Shown in pieces: positions 18,485 through 27,948 of a DNA stretch of 64,000 nucleotides. Origin of the DNA: Aquabacterium sp. GTDB lineage: Bacteria > Pseudomonadota > Gammaproteobacteria > Burkholderiales > Burkholderiaceae_C. The position numbers and the translations under genes are program-made. The stretch is taken from contig JAURXM010000131.1 in assembly GCA_030654395.1 (NCBI GenBank), positions 62,001 through 126,000 on the forward strand, read 5' to 3'. The notes beneath the pieces are model-generated. The model did no database searches. It was given only the letters and a program-made list of their open reading frames with translations, and was not told the origin of the DNA. Each line of letters opens with the position of its first letter. Positions within the stretch are counted from its first letter, which is position 1.

Positions 18485-19318
18485 TCAGCCGACCCAGTTG
18501 ACCCAGCCCATGTGCGCAGTCAACAAGACCAGCAAGCCGAAGACGATGCGGTACCAGGCAAACACCACAAAGCTGTGTGAGGCGATGTACTGCAGCAACC
18601 AGCGGATGCAGACCCAGGCGCTCAAGAATGAAAACAGCAGGCCAACGCTGAACATGGGTATGTCGGCCAGCGACAGCAGCGCCCGTTCTTTGTAGAGACT
18701 GTAAACACCCGCGCCAATCAGCGTGGGAATAGCCAAGTAGAAAGAAAAGTCTGTTGACGCCTTGCGCGACAGGCCGAGCAACATGCCGCCAATGATGGTT
18801 GCGCCGCTGCGGCTAGTGCCCGGAATCATGGCAAAGCACTGCACCACTCCGACCTTCAATGCGTCCACCAGCGTCATGGTGTCGGCGTCTTCAATGCGCG
18901 CAGATGCAGGGTTGTTTTTATGGCGATTTTCAGCCCACAAAATGATGAAGCCGCCGACGATGAATGCGGATGCGACCACCACCGGGTTGAACAAATGGGT
19001 CTTGATGGTCTTACCAAACAAGAGTCCCAAAATGACCGCAGGAACAAAAGCTACCAACACATTCAGGGCCAAGCGTTGCGCCTTTTTTTCTGTTGGTAAG
19101 CCAACCACGGTATCGTGAATTTTTTGCCAATAAACCAGAATCACCGCGAAAATAGCACCTGTCTGAATAGCGATGTCAAAGACCTTGGCTTTGGCATCAT
19201 TCATCTCGAGCAAAGCACCCACCAAAATCAAATGGCCGGTAGAAGAGATAGGCAAGAACTCGGTCAGTCCTTCGACGACGCCCATCACGGCGGCTTTGAT
19301 CAGCAGTGCAATATCCAA
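18485..19318 (-). CDS. uppP: Undecaprenyl-diphosphate phosphatase UppP (BacA)
   Basis: 277 residues, polytopic inner-membrane protein. Both catalytic signatures are visible: [17 protein letters not shown] near residue 17 and [13 protein letters not shown] near residue 168. It dephosphorylates undecaprenyl pyrophosphate, recycling the lipid carrier for peptidoglycan and O-antigen and giving bacitracin tolerance. It is convergent with the Anbu gene, only 2 bp apart, and divergent from the DUF924 gene. Confidence 0.95.
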   Translation of the reverse strand: MDIALLIKAAVMGVVEGLTEFLPISSTGHLILVGALLEMNDAKAKVFDIAIQTGAIFAVILVYWQKIHDTVVGLPTEKKAQRLALNVLVAFVPAVILGLLFGKTIKTHLFNPVVVASAFIVGGFIILWAENRHKNNPASARIEDADTMTLVDALKVGVVQCFAMIPGTSRSGATIIGGMLLGLSRKASTDFSFYLAIPTLIGAGVYSLYKERALLSLADIPMFSVGLLFSFLSAWVCIRWLLQYIASHSFVVFAWYRIVFGLLVLLTAHMGWVNWVG

Positions 19319-19457
19319 TTCATGTTCCCCAAAAGTTGCTTTGATTATGCTTGAGGCCTTCGCTCCGCGGCCTCACCCGCGGCGTCCATCAAAGCGACAT
19401 GAACCATGCTCTGCGTTTTAATCGTTGAGCCCTTCATTACCTCCAAATTCAATCACC

Positions 19458-20078
19458 ATGCCCAACACACCTGCGTCATCAGAAGCCCATCGAGTTCTTC
19501 AGTTTTGGCTGGGTGACGGCCTGCAACTTGGCTGGCCCAGCCAAGACATGAAGGAGCGTTGGTTCATGGGCGATGCGGCACTGGACCTGCAGATCAAAGA
19601 CGCGTTCGGCGAGCTGCTGCTGGCGGCATGGCGCGGTGAGCTGCACGACTGGGAAGCGCTGCCGATCAACCGGCTTGGGCTAGTCATTTTGCTAGACCAG
19701 TTCTCGCGCAATATTTTTCGCGGTGAGGCTCAAGCCTTCGCAGGTGACAGCCACGCGCAGCGGTTGAGCCAGATGACACTGGGGACAGCTGATGAGTCAT
19801 CATTGCCTTGGGTCGGTCGCGTATTTTTGTACATGCCGCTGATGCACGCTGAGGACCTTGAACTTCAGCGCGAATGCGTTCGTCGCTTTGAAGGCTTGTT
19901 GGCTGAAGCCCCAGAAGCACTCAAAGAGCAGCTCGAAGGCAACCTCGCATTTGCCCGCCAGCACGAAGCCATCATTGAACGCTTTGGCCGCTTCCCGTAT
20001 CGCAACGCAGTCCTTGGCCGAAGCAACACGGCAGCTGAAGACATTTTTTTGACCACCGGGCCGCGCTTCGGTCAGTGA
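19458..20078 (+). CDS. DUF924 family protein
   Basis: 206 residues from the ATG opening MPNTPASSEAHRVLQFWLG. The upstream codons back to 19425 start with TTG and are not family-like. Conserved DUF924 features: FWLGDG, RWFMGD, LPINRLGLVILLDQFSRNIFRG, FLYMPLMHAEDLELQ and ERFGRFPYRNAVLGR. The family is all-helical and TPR-like; its function is not established. It overlaps the end of the convergent small secreted protein gene by 7 bp. Confidence 0.85.
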   Translation: MPNTPASSEAHRVLQFWLGDGLQLGWPSQDMKERWFMGDAALDLQIKDAFGELLLAAWRGELHDWEALPINRLGLVILLDQFSRNIFRGEAQAFAGDSHAQRLSQMTLGTADESSLPWVGRVFLYMPLMHAEDLELQRECVRRFEGLLAEAPEALKEQLEGNLAFARQHEAIIERFGRFPYRNAVLGRSNTAAEDIFLTTGPRFGQ

Positions 20079-20476
20079 CCGCGCCCCTGTGACCCACGGC
20101 CTTGACCCCGATGCGGTGGATGACGATCATGCCGTTGACCCATGCCATAACCACGACCTTGCTGCGCCCAGCCTGACCGATAAATCGGCGCCGGCTGCAC
20201 ATAGATCGGAACTTGCTGCGAGTAAATCAAACCCGGTTGCATGTAGACAGGTAACGGTTTCCCGTAATACGGCTGAGGCTGTACAAAAATAGGCAGCGGC
20301 CTGGCGTTGGTCATGCCAATGGTGACACCGGGTGAGCCCAAGCCGATGGACCAATGTATGTCGTCTGCCCGCGCGCTGGACGCAAAGCCTGCGACGCCGA
20401 TCAACAAAGCGGTCGCGGCCATGACCTTGGCGATGTTGCGTGATGGGAAGCTGATGGTTGGCATGAAAGTTTTCAT
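20072..20476 (-). CDS. Small secreted protein rich in Pro, Tyr, Gln and C-terminal Arg/His/Gly
   Basis: 134 residues from the ATG at 20476, which has AAGGAA 8 bp upstream. A much longer in-frame reading to 21013 runs antisense through the glnS start and is rejected. The signal peptide is about residues 1-38 with a hydrophobic core at MAATALLIGVAGF and an ARA-type cleavage site. The mature part starts DDIHWSIGLGSPGVTIG and then repeats short units of the kind PIFVQPQPYY, PVYMQPG, PIYVQPAPIY. It ends in a basic His/Arg/Gly tail. Similar small exported proteins are common in Burkholderiales; no function is known. It diverges from glnS. Confidence 0.75.
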   Translation of the reverse strand: MKTFMPTISFPSRNIAKVMAATALLIGVAGFASSARADDIHWSIGLGSPGVTIGMTNARPLPIFVQPQPYYGKPLPVYMQPGLIYSQQVPIYVQPAPIYRSGWAQQGRGYGMGQRHDRHPPHRGQGRGSQGRGH

Positions 20477-20608
20477 TTCTAATTCCTTGTATGAGCACGA
20501 AGCACCCATGAACTCATTAACGCCCATCAGCCGCAAACGGACTACCCGCTCTAGCGTGAAGTGCGTTGCTAAACGTAAGTGCAAGGTGCCCCGTCTAAAA
20601 TAACCACC

Positions 20609-22486
20609 ATGAGTTCTACGCCTGCTTCTGCACCTCCCGCCGCACTTTCCGCCAACGCCTCTGCCAAGGATGTCGTCAAGCCCAGTAACTTCTTGCGACA
20701 GATCATCGAGAAAGACTTGGCTGAAGGCACCTACGCCAACCGCCATTGGGGTGGCTCGCCTGGTGACGCGGCGCACCACGCCGTCGGCCCCGTCGACCCG
20801 GCCAAAGTGCGGCTGCGCTTTCCGCCTGAGCCAAACGGCTACTTGCACATTGGCCACGCCAAAAGTATTTGCCTGAACTTTGGTTTGGCGCGTGACTACG
20901 GCGGCGTTTGCCACTTGCGCTTTGACGACACCAACCCCGAAAAAGAAGACACCGAATACGTCAATTCCATCATTGACTCGGTCAAGTGGCTGGGTTTTGA
21001 CTGGCAGGCCCAAGACGGGTCAGGCGGCGCGCACCTCTACCACGCCAGCGACTACTTTGACTTCATGTACCGCGCCGCCGAACACTTGGTGCAAGCCGGC
21101 TTGGCGTATGTTGATGAGCAGAGCGCTGAAGACATGCGCATCAATCGCGGCGACTTCAGCCACCCCGGCAAAGACAGCCCTTTTCGCAGCCGCACACCGA
21201 CTGAGAACCTGACGCGTTTCAGGCAAATGCGCGACGGCGAACTGGCCGACGGCGCCGCCGTGTTGCGCGCCAAGATCGACATGGCGTCGCCCAACATCAA
21301 CCTGCGCGACCCGGCCATTTACCGCATTCGCCGCGCTACGCACCACAACACCGGCGACAAGTGGTGCATCTACCCGATGTACACCTTTGCGCACCCGATT
21401 GAAGACGCGCTGGAACAAATCACGCACAGCATCTGCACGCTGGAGTTTGAAGACCAACGGCCTTTTTACGACTGGTTGCTGGACAAGCTGGCCGAAGGCG
21501 GTTTGATCGCCACGCCGCACCCGCACCAATACGAATTTGCCCGCCTGAACCTCACCTACGTGATGACCAGCAAACGCAAGCTGGCGCAACTGGTGACTGA
21601 AAAACGCGTCAACGGCTGGGACGACCCGCGCATGCCCACCATCGTCGGCCTGCGCCGCCGTGGCTACACCGCCGAAGCCCTGCAACTCTTTGCGGAACGC
21701 ATTGGCGTCACCAAAAGCGACAGCTGGATTGACTACAGCACACTGGAAGGCTGCCTGCGCGAAACGCTGGACGGCTCGGCAGCGCGCGCCATGGCCGTGC
21801 TGGACCCGGTCAAGCTGGTGCTGAGCAACTGGGACGAAGTCATGGGCGCAGGCACGCTGGACGACTGCAGCGCGCCGATTCACCCGCACCACCCAGAACT
21901 CGGCAAGCGCCACTTCAAAATCGGCAAAGAGGTCTGGATTGACCGCAGCGACTTTGAAGCCACACCGCCGAAAGGCTTTTTCAGGCTTTACCCGCCGCAG
22001 CCTGCCGCCGATGGCAGCATGACGCCGGGCAACAGAGTGCGACTCAAATACGGCCACGTGATTGAATGCACTGGCGCGGTCCTGGACGCGGCTGGCCAGG
22101 TCACTGAAGTGCAGGCTCGCTTGATCCCCGACACCAAAAGCGGCACGCCCGGCAGCGACGCCGTCAAAGTCAAAGGCGTCATCACCTGGGTCGGCGTAGC
22201 CGACGCGGTGCAAGCCGAAGTGCGCCTGTACGAGCGCCTCTTCAGCGAAGCCCACTCGGGCACTGGCGACAAAGACTTCTTAACGCAACTCAACCCAGAC
22301 AGCATTCAACTCATCACCGCTTACGTCGAGCCGTCGCTGGCCGCCGGTGGCGCCATCGGTGCCAAGGCCGACGACAAGTTCCAGTTTGAACGCCACGGCT
22401 ACTTCGTGGCTGACCGGGTAGACCACACCGCCGCCAAGCCGGTGTTCAATTTGGCGGTCGGTTTGAAGGACAGCTGGGGCAAGTGA
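20609..22486 (+). CDS. glnS: Glutaminyl-tRNA synthetase
   Basis: 625 residues from the ATG opening MSSTPASAPP; the ten codons before it start at a non-conserved position. Class I signatures: RFPPEPNGYLHIGHAKS (HIGH) near residue 75, LRFDDTNPEKEDTEYV, and the KMSKR-like VMTSKRKL. GlnS-specific segments include YDFAHPIED-like TFAHPIEDALEQITHS and the C-terminal anticodon-binding barrels. It charges tRNA-Gln in the cytoplasm. The Ala/Pro/Ser-rich first 30 residues are an extension compared with E. coli. Its stop codon overlaps the GTG start of the next gene. Confidence 0.95.
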   Translation: MSSTPASAPPAALSANASAKDVVKPSNFLRQIIEKDLAEGTYANRHWGGSPGDAAHHAVGPVDPAKVRLRFPPEPNGYLHIGHAKSICLNFGLARDYGGVCHLRFDDTNPEKEDTEYVNSIIDSVKWLGFDWQAQDGSGGAHLYHASDYFDFMYRAAEHLVQAGLAYVDEQSAEDMRINRGDFSHPGKDSPFRSRTPTENLTRFRQMRDGELADGAAVLRAKIDMASPNINLRDPAIYRIRRATHHNTGDKWCIYPMYTFAHPIEDALEQITHSICTLEFEDQRPFYDWLLDKLAEGGLIATPHPHQYEFARLNLTYVMTSKRKLAQLVTEKRVNGWDDPRMPTIVGLRRRGYTAEALQLFAERIGVTKSDSWIDYSTLEGCLRETLDGSAARAMAVLDPVKLVLSNWDEVMGAGTLDDCSAPIHPHHPELGKRHFKIGKEVWIDRSDFEATPPKGFFRLYPPQPAADGSMTPGNRVRLKYGHVIECTGAVLDAAGQVTEVQARLIPDTKSGTPGSDAVKVKGVITWVGVADAVQAEVRLYERLFSEAHSGTGDKDFLTQLNPDSIQLITAYVEPSLAAGGAIGAKADDKFQFERHGYFVADRVDHTAAKPVFNLAVGLKDSWGK

Positions 22487-23106
22487 CGGTCAACATGCTG
22501 CATCTGTCCCACGTATCATTTGCCTACCCGGACTGCGTGGTGCTGCGTGACTTCTCTGCGCAGCTGGCGCCAAGCGTAGCGCTGGTGCTCGGCGGTGACG
22601 GGCGTGGTAAGACCACGGTTCTAGAACTCTTAGCGGGTGTGTTGGCTCCTGATGCCGGTCGTTTGCAACTTGGCGGTGTGTTTTTAGACGAGCAACCTGA
22701 GGCTTACCGCCAGCAGGTGTTCTGGAAGGACCCACGCTCAACGGCGCATGACGCCCTCACGGTGAACGACTACCTGCAGTCTGTGCAGCGCGCTTACCCC
22801 GGCTTTGACGAGGCTGTGCTGGCCGATGTGATGGACGGCCTAACGCTAGGCCCGCACCTGCACAAAAACCTGTTCATGTTGTCCACCGGCTCCAAGCGCA
22901 AGGTGTGGATCGCAGCGGCAGTGGCCTCCGGGGCCAAGCTGACCCTGCTTGACGGCCCCTTTGCGTCATTGGATCAAGCGTCGATTAACTATGTCTTGCA
23001 GTTGCTGACCGAAGCGTCAAGCCAGTCCACGCGGATTTGGGTGGTGGCCGACTACGTCCCACCGAGTGACGTGCCGCTGACAACCCTCGTCAACCTCGGC
23101 GATTGA
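22483..23106 (+). CDS. ABC-type ATPase domain protein with degenerate catalytic motifs
   Basis: 207 residues; the GTG start overlaps the glnS stop, with an ATG four codons later. Walker A is present (GGDGRGKT, residues 37-44) and an LSTGS signature lies at 133-137. However, Walker B reads LTLLDGPFASLD, so the catalytic glutamate after the Asp is Gly. The Q-loop region reads VFWKDPRS, with no Gln. The switch position reads WVVADYVP, with no His. It should bind ATP but is probably a slow or inactive hydrolase. No membrane partner is adjacent. Its role is unknown; placement behind glnS only suggests co-expression. Confidence 0.75.
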   Translation: MTVNMLHLSHVSFAYPDCVVLRDFSAQLAPSVALVLGGDGRGKTTVLELLAGVLAPDAGRLQLGGVFLDEQPEAYRQQVFWKDPRSTAHDALTVNDYLQSVQRAYPGFDEAVLADVMDGLTLGPHLHKNLFMLSTGSKRKVWIAAAVASGAKLTLLDGPFASLDQASINYVLQLLTEASSQSTRIWVVADYVPPSDVPLTTLVNLGD

Positions 23107-23133
23107 ACCGCAGGCCGCAGCCGACAGTGCGGG

Positions 23134-23850
23134 TTATTTCTCGACCGGATTGGCTGTCAACCAGTTCGCCGGGTAAGCCCGCATGAACTCTTTGGCCTTC
23201 TCGTGACGGGCGTTCAACCAAGCGTCGTAAGTGCCCTCGCCCAAGATCGCTGGCATGCGCTTTTCGTTGCCGCCTTGTTGGTAGCGGTGCAGCAACGCAT
23301 GGCTGTTGGCGTTGACGGTCAGCAAGGTGAAGCTGATGATTTCTTCACCGTCTTTGGCCCAAAGCTCCCACAAACCCGCCACGCCCATCGGCTTGCCATC
23401 GACGCGGCTGATGCGTGTCGGCACGGCTTTTCCGCTGCGCCAGTCGTCTTCAAAAAACGCCATCATCGGCACGATGCAACGCTGACCCTTGAGCCAGGTA
23501 TCGCGAAAATTGGTCGACGTGGTGACGGTTTCTGACCGCGCATTGACCAGCTTGGTCGAACGCAACTTGGCGTCCGACGCCGACTTGACCCAAGGCGGCA
23601 CCAAGCCAAACTGCCCGACCCCCAACTCGCGCGCACCCTTGTCGGGCGCAGCGCCCTCGATCGGCTCGACGGTTAATTCTGGAGCGGAATCTGGTTCGGC
23701 ACTGGCGTCAATCAATGACGGCGCTTTGCGGATAAAAACACCCAGCTTGCGCGGCCAAATGTGACGCTCCAGCGCAGATGAAGGGGCAGCCACCTGAAAG
23801 GCATCGGGGTAGAGCGTGCCAGTTTGCACGCTTTCGTAATGAACACTCAT
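23134..23850 (-). CDS. SRAP (YedK/HMCES-like) domain protein lacking Cys2
   Basis: 238 residues. SRAP landmarks: [13 protein letters not shown] near residue 82, [10 protein letters not shown] (103-111), [16 protein letters not shown], and GVAGLWELW followed by [10 protein letters not shown]. In characterised members, residue 2 is the Cys that crosslinks to abasic sites in single-stranded DNA, and a His stands before the RMP motif. Here the protein begins MSVHYESV, with Ser at position 2, and the motif reads EKRMP (196-200), with Glu at or near the His position. The Asn and Glu active-site residues are kept. It may bind DNA without forming the covalent adduct. It diverges from rluE, 60 bp apart. 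Confidence 0.8.
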   Translation of the reverse strand: MSVHYESVQTGTLYPDAFQVAAPSSALERHIWPRKLGVFIRKAPSLIDASAEPDSAPELTVEPIEGAAPDKGARELGVGQFGLVPPWVKSASDAKLRSTKLVNARSETVTTSTNFRDTWLKGQRCIVPMMAFFEDDWRSGKAVPTRISRVDGKPMGVAGLWELWAKDGEEIISFTLLTVNANSHALLHRYQQGGNEKRMPAILGEGTYDAWLNARHEKAKEFMRAYPANWLTANPVEK

Positions 23851-23910
23851 GCAGGGATGCTAACTCACTGGGCAGAGGGAAGCAGGCGTGAAATGCTATG
23901 CTGCGCCGCC

Positions 23911-24474
23911 ATGATCATTTCCAACCCGACCCGCCTGATCTGCTTCAACAAGCCTTACGGCGTGCTGAGTCAATTCACGCCTGAGGGGCGTTGGCGCGGA
24001 CTGAAGGATTTTCTGAACATCCCTGACGTGTACGTGGCCGGCCGGCTCGACGCTGACAGTGAAGGCCTGCTGCTGCTGACGAATGACGGCCAGCTACAGG
24101 CGCGCATTGCTGATCCGCGCTTCAAGATGGAAAAGACCTATTGGGTGCAGGTCGAAGGCGAGCCCGGAGAAGAAGCGCTAGCGGCTTTGCGCCAAGGCGT
24201 GCAACTCAACGACGGCATGACGCGCCCTGCCCGCGCCAGCCTGATGAGCACCGCGCCAGACGTGTGGGAGCGCGACCCGCCTATACGGGTGCGACAGTCC
24301 AAGCCCACCACATGGCTTGAGCTGGGCATTCGCGAAGGCCGCAACCGGCAGGTTCGTCGCATGACCGCCGCAGTGGGTTTCCCCACACTCCGGCTGATTC
24401 GTTCAGCCATCGGACCACACACACTGGACGGCTTGGCCCCCGGGCATTGGCGCGACGTCGACAGCGTACTTTGA
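23911..24474 (+). CDS. rluE: 23S rRNA pseudouridine synthase RluE
   Basis: 187 residues from ATG 23911 ([17 protein letters not shown]); earlier in-frame ATGs are less family-like. RsuA-family motifs: [17 protein letters not shown], the catalytic-Asp block [30 protein letters not shown] and [15 protein letters not shown]. There is no N-terminal S4 domain, as in RluE. In E. coli RluE modifies U2457 of 23S rRNA. It stands alone between the SRAP gene and the universal stress protein gene. Confidence 0.88.
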   Translation: MIISNPTRLICFNKPYGVLSQFTPEGRWRGLKDFLNIPDVYVAGRLDADSEGLLLLTNDGQLQARIADPRFKMEKTYWVQVEGEPGEEALAALRQGVQLNDGMTRPARASLMSTAPDVWERDPPIRVRQSKPTTWLELGIREGRNRQVRRMTAAVGFPTLRLIRSAIGPHTLDGLAPGHWRDVDSVL

Positions 24475-24620
24475 CACGGGACATGGCTGAGCGCGGTCGG
24501 CGTCTTGGCTGACACACGCCATCAGATTTGCGTCCATTGTTTGGCTGGCCAAAAAACCACAAATTAACTTCTCTGATTTTTGAAATTTTGCGTCAACCAA
24601 CGAACGACCAAGGAGCCCCT

Positions 24621-25058
24621 ATGTTCAAGCACGTTTTACTGCCCACAGATGGATCGCCGCAATCAGAAGCGGCCATTCAACAAGGCATAGAGCTGGCCAA
24701 AGAGACGCATGCCCGCGTCACAGGAATTCACGTGGTCCCTGAGTTTCATGTCTTCACCTACCGGACTGACATGCTGGAAGACACGCGTGAGCAATACGCC
24801 AAAGACTCGCAAGCGAAAGCTGCCAAGATTCTGCAATCTATTGAAAACGCAGCGCGCGCAGCAGGTGTTCCTTGCGACACGGTCTGCGTCACGAGCGATG
24901 AACCATATGAAGCCATCATCCGAACGGCCGATGAACAAGGCTGCGACTTGATCGCCATGGCCTCGCATGGGCACAAGGGCATCAAAGGTTTTTTGGTGGG
25001 CAGTGAAACCCAAAAGGTGCTGACGCACAGCCACCGGCCGGTGATGGTGTTGCGCTGA
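24621..25058 (+). CDS. Universal stress protein UspA family
   Basis: 145 residues from the ATG with AAGGAG 8 bp upstream. It opens FKHVLLPTDGSPQSEAAI and ends with DLIAMASHGHKGIKGFLVGSETQKVLTHSHRPVMVLR. This carries the G-x2-G-x9-G-S/T ATP-binding pattern of nucleotide-binding Usp proteins (MASHGHKGIKGFLVGSE). Such proteins accumulate under starvation, respiratory or envelope stress. The 146 bp upstream is AT-rich for this genome and should contain its promoter; I could not fix a -35/-10 pair. Confidence 0.9.
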   Translation: MFKHVLLPTDGSPQSEAAIQQGIELAKETHARVTGIHVVPEFHVFTYRTDMLEDTREQYAKDSQAKAAKILQSIENAARAAGVPCDTVCVTSDEPYEAIIRTADEQGCDLIAMASHGHKGIKGFLVGSETQKVLTHSHRPVMVLR

Positions 25059-25078
25059 AATCTACGCCGGACTGAGTC

Positions 25079-26254
25079 TTAGGTGGCGGAGCGCAGATGC
25101 TGATGTCGCCAAGCCCCAAAGGCGCACAACAGGGCCAGCAAACTGGTTCCGACTGATGCCCAATAGACGCTGACCAGTCCGAAATGCGTGCTCAACACAC
25201 CACCGGCCAGCCCACCAAACAGGCCCGGAAAGCCGTAAGCAATGACGGTGTAAAGTGCCTGGCCGCGGCCCCTCAAGCGGCCACTGAAATGCTTAGACAA
25301 CAGCGCGATGCAAACGGTGTGGTGCGTGGCAAACGTCAGCGCGTGCAAAGCCTGCGCCACCAGTAACAATATCAACACTTGCGCGCTGCTGGCCGTGATG
25401 CCCATGCGCAGCACCATCGCCGCAGAACAGACCATCAACCAAGCCGTCAAACTCAAACGCGGCAGCCAACGCGATTGCGTGAAAAACCAGCCGATCTCAA
25501 CCACCACCGACAAAGCCCAGAGTAGCCCAATCATGGTTTTTGTGTAACCCAATGAATCTAAATACAAAGAAAAGAAAACATAAATGCCAATGTGCGAGAG
25601 CACATGAAAAAAGGCCGAAGCAAAGAACCACTGCACCGCGCGCTGCCTTAACACCGGCATCACGTTGACGTGCTGCGCATGCTCAGGCACGGCCTCTTTC
25701 AGGTCAGGCAAGAACCAGACACTGACGGTCACCGCCAAAATAGTGCCCACCGTCCAGGCCGGAAACTGGCGCATGCCGTCGTGCTCAAACCAAGCCCCCG
25801 CTGCCAGCACCGTGACCAGAAACCCAAGCGATCCCCACAAGCGAATGCGCCCATAACGCCGCGAATCGAACACGCCGCCCTGCGTCACCAGGTGCGCCAT
25901 GGCGGCTTCGCTCATGGGCATCATGGCGCTGGTGTGGGTGAACATCACCAGCAGCACCAAAAACAACCATTCCACGCCACCGTCAAACCACAGGCCTGTC
26001 GCCGCCACCAAGGCCGCGCAGGCGCTATAGCGCAGCAGCTTGATGCGCTCGCCAGTGCGGTCGCTCAGCCAGCCCCAGCCGTAGGGCGCAAACAGCCGTG
26101 TTGCCGCCTGCAAGGACACCAGCACGCTGATGGCCAGAATGCTGAAGCCCAGCTCTTTCAGCCACAAAGGCAAATACGGATTGAAAAATCCGATGTGCGC
26201 AAAGTAGCTGGCCGACAAGGCGGCAAAGGGAACGAGTTGGCGGCGGGTGCTCAC
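25079..26254 (-). CDS. MFS transporter (HcaT/LacY-like MFS_1-like family)
   Basis: About 391 residues from a GTG at 26254, 13 bp after the aroC stop; longer readings would overlap aroC. Twelve membrane segments are apparent. The early region LSASYFAHIGFFNPYLPLWLKELGF and the loop YGWGWLSDRTGERIKLLRY (the MFS G-x3-D-R motif between helices 2 and 3) match the phenylpropionate transporter-like group. SLYLDSLGYTKTMIGLLWALSVVVEI begins the second half. The substrate is unknown. It sits directly downstream of aroC and may share its transcript. Confidence 0.82.
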   Translation of the reverse strand: MSTRRQLVPFAALSASYFAHIGFFNPYLPLWLKELGFSILAISVLVSLQAATRLFAPYGWGWLSDRTGERIKLLRYSACAALVAATGLWFDGGVEWLFLVLLVMFTHTSAMMPMSEAAMAHLVTQGGVFDSRRYGRIRLWGSLGFLVTVLAAGAWFEHDGMRQFPAWTVGTILAVTVSVWFLPDLKEAVPEHAQHVNVMPVLRQRAVQWFFASAFFHVLSHIGIYVFFSLYLDSLGYTKTMIGLLWALSVVVEIGWFFTQSRWLPRLSLTAWLMVCSAAMVLRMGITASSAQVLILLLVAQALHALTFATHHTVCIALLSKHFSGRLRGRGQALYTVIAYGFPGLFGGLAGGVLSTHFGLVSVYWASVGTSLLALLCAFGAWRHQHLRSAT

Positions 26255-26267
26255 CGTCAGAGCAAGC

Positions 26268-27374
26268 TCAAGCCGCGCCGGGAACACGCGCGGGGATGCG
26301 CGACATCGGCGCGTGCACATCACCGCACTGCGCGCGCTGCTGCAGCACATGCTCCATGACGACCAGCGCCAGCATGGCCTCGGCAATCGGCGTGGCGCGG
26401 ATGCCAACGCAAGGGTCGTGGCGGCCCTTGGTCATGACGCTTGTCGCCTGCCCGGCCATGTCAATCGACTCGCGCGGCGAGATGATCGAGCTTGTCGGCT
26501 TGATGGCGATAGAGACTTCCAAGTCTTGCCCGGTGCTGATGCCGCCCAACACGCCACCAGCGTTGTTGCTCTTGAAGCCCGCTGGCGAGAGCGAGTCGCC
26601 ATGCGTCGTGCCGCGTTGGCTGACGCTGGCAAAACCGGCCCCGATTTCAACGCCTTTGACGGCGTTGATACCCATCATGGCGTAGGCAATGTCGGCGTCC
26701 AGTTTGTCAAACAAGGGCTGGCCCAAACCCACCGGCATGTTGGTGGCAACCACGCGAATGCGCGCGCCGCAAGAGTCGCCAGACTTTCGCAAGGCGTCCA
26801 TGTAATTTTCGAGGGCAGAGACATCTGCCGCCGGGGCAAAAAACGGATTGTTCGGCACATGATCCCACGACTCAAACGGCACGCTCATGTCGCCAATTTG
26901 CGTCATGCAGCCCATGAAGGCAATGCCGTGCTGCGCCGCCAGCCACTTCTTAGCCACCGCACCAGCCGCCACCATCGGTGCCGTCAGGCGGGCCGACGAA
27001 CGGCCACCGCCGCGCGGGTCGCGCAGGCCGTATTTGTGCAGGTAGGTGTAGTCGGCGTGCCCGGGCCGGAAGGTGTCGAGGATGTTGCCGTAGTCTTTGC
27101 TGCGCTGGTCGGTGTTTTTGATCAGCAGGCAAATCGGCGTGCCGGTGGTCTTGCCTTCGTAGACGCCGGAGAGGATTTCGACCGCATCCGGCTCGTTGCG
27201 CTGGGTCACGTGCCGGCTGGTACCCGGGCGACGGCGATCCAGGTCGTGCTGAATGTCGGCCTCACACAGCGCCATGCCGGGTGGGCAGCCGTCAATGACG
27301 CAGCCAATGGCCGGGCCGTGGGATTCACCAAAGTTGGTGACTGCGAAAAGGTGTCCGAAGGTGTTGCCGCTCAT
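26268..27374 (-). CDS. aroC: Chorismate synthase
   Basis: 368 residues. All family signatures are seen: the N-terminal [23 protein letters not shown], then [33 protein letters not shown] and [12 protein letters not shown]. Further on are [20 protein letters not shown] and the end [17 protein letters not shown]. It is the FMN-dependent last step of the shikimate pathway, converting EPSP to chorismate. It is followed by the MFS transporter gene; the gap to the upstream CBS gene is 47 bp. Confidence 0.97.
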   Translation of the reverse strand: MSGNTFGHLFAVTNFGESHGPAIGCVIDGCPPGMALCEADIQHDLDRRRPGTSRHVTQRNEPDAVEILSGVYEGKTTGTPICLLIKNTDQRSKDYGNILDTFRPGHADYTYLHKYGLRDPRGGGRSSARLTAPMVAAGAVAKKWLAAQHGIAFMGCMTQIGDMSVPFESWDHVPNNPFFAPAADVSALENYMDALRKSGDSCGARIRVVATNMPVGLGQPLFDKLDADIAYAMMGINAVKGVEIGAGFASVSQRGTTHGDSLSPAGFKSNNAGGVLGGISTGQDLEVSIAIKPTSSIISPRESIDMAGQATSVMTKGRHDPCVGIRATPIAEAMLALVVMEHVLQQRAQCGDVHAPMSRIPARVPGAA

Positions 27375-27421
27375 AGCCGGTGATTATCTCCGACCGGGCC
27401 CAGGGACAAAAGATACTGACC

Positions 27422-27883
27422 TTAGCCTTGTTTGGCTTCGGCTTCGACTTCGGCCGGCCAGTCGCGAATGTAGGCCTTGAGCATCTGGTTCTCAAAGTTC
27501 TGGCTGTCGACCACCGCCTTGGCAACGTCGTAGAAGCTGATCACGCCCATCAGCACTTTTGCCTCCATCACGGGCAAGTAGCGCGCGTGATGGTTCAACA
27601 TCATCCGACGAACATCGTCAATTTCGGTGTCCGGCGTGCACGTCAGCGGCTGAGCGTCCATGGCTTTACCCACCAGCGCGCTGCCGATTTCACCGCCGTT
27701 TTTAACAATGCACTGAATGACTTCACGAAAGGTCAGCATACCAACCAGTTGGCCGGACGCCATCACCACCAGTGAGCCGATGTCTTTTTCGGCCATGGTT
27801 TTGGTGGCGCTCGACAACGGTTCGTCAGGCTGTACGGTGTAAAGGGTCGTCCCCTTTACACGCAAAATGTCTGCGACTTTCAT
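27422..27883 (-). CDS. Tandem CBS-domain protein
   Basis: 153 residues made almost entirely of two CBS motifs: TVQPDEPLSSATKTMAEKDIGSLVV... with LVGMLTFREV, and TCTPDTEIDDVRRMMLNHHARYLPV... with LMGVISFYDV. Stand-alone CBS pairs bind adenine nucleotides and act as energy or redox sensors. The short tail ends AEVEAEAKQG. It lies between the HPF-like gene and aroC, all on the same strand. The partner is unknown. Confidence 0.85.
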   Translation of the reverse strand: MKVADILRVKGTTLYTVQPDEPLSSATKTMAEKDIGSLVVMASGQLVGMLTFREVIQCIVKNGGEIGSALVGKAMDAQPLTCTPDTEIDDVRRMMLNHHARYLPVMEAKVLMGVISFYDVAKAVVDSQNFENQMLKAYIRDWPAEVEAEAKQG

Positions 27884-27948
27884 GACGGGTCTCCTAGTGT
27901 TTTATGCGCTGCCAATATAGCCCAGAATCGCGCTTCGCACTGAAACAG

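Noticed and set aside
20477..21013. In-frame N-terminal extension of the small secreted protein
   Set aside because: It would place a signal peptide in mid-protein and run antisense over the glnS start; the ATG at 20476 has a good ribosome-binding site.
21020..22255. 411-codon open frame on the minus strand
   Set aside because: It lies entirely antisense to glnS; the glnS frame carries all class I synthetase motifs, and the antisense frame shows only GC-rich codon mirroring.
26247..27383. 378-codon open frame on the plus strand
   Set aside because: Antisense to aroC with no recognisable domain.
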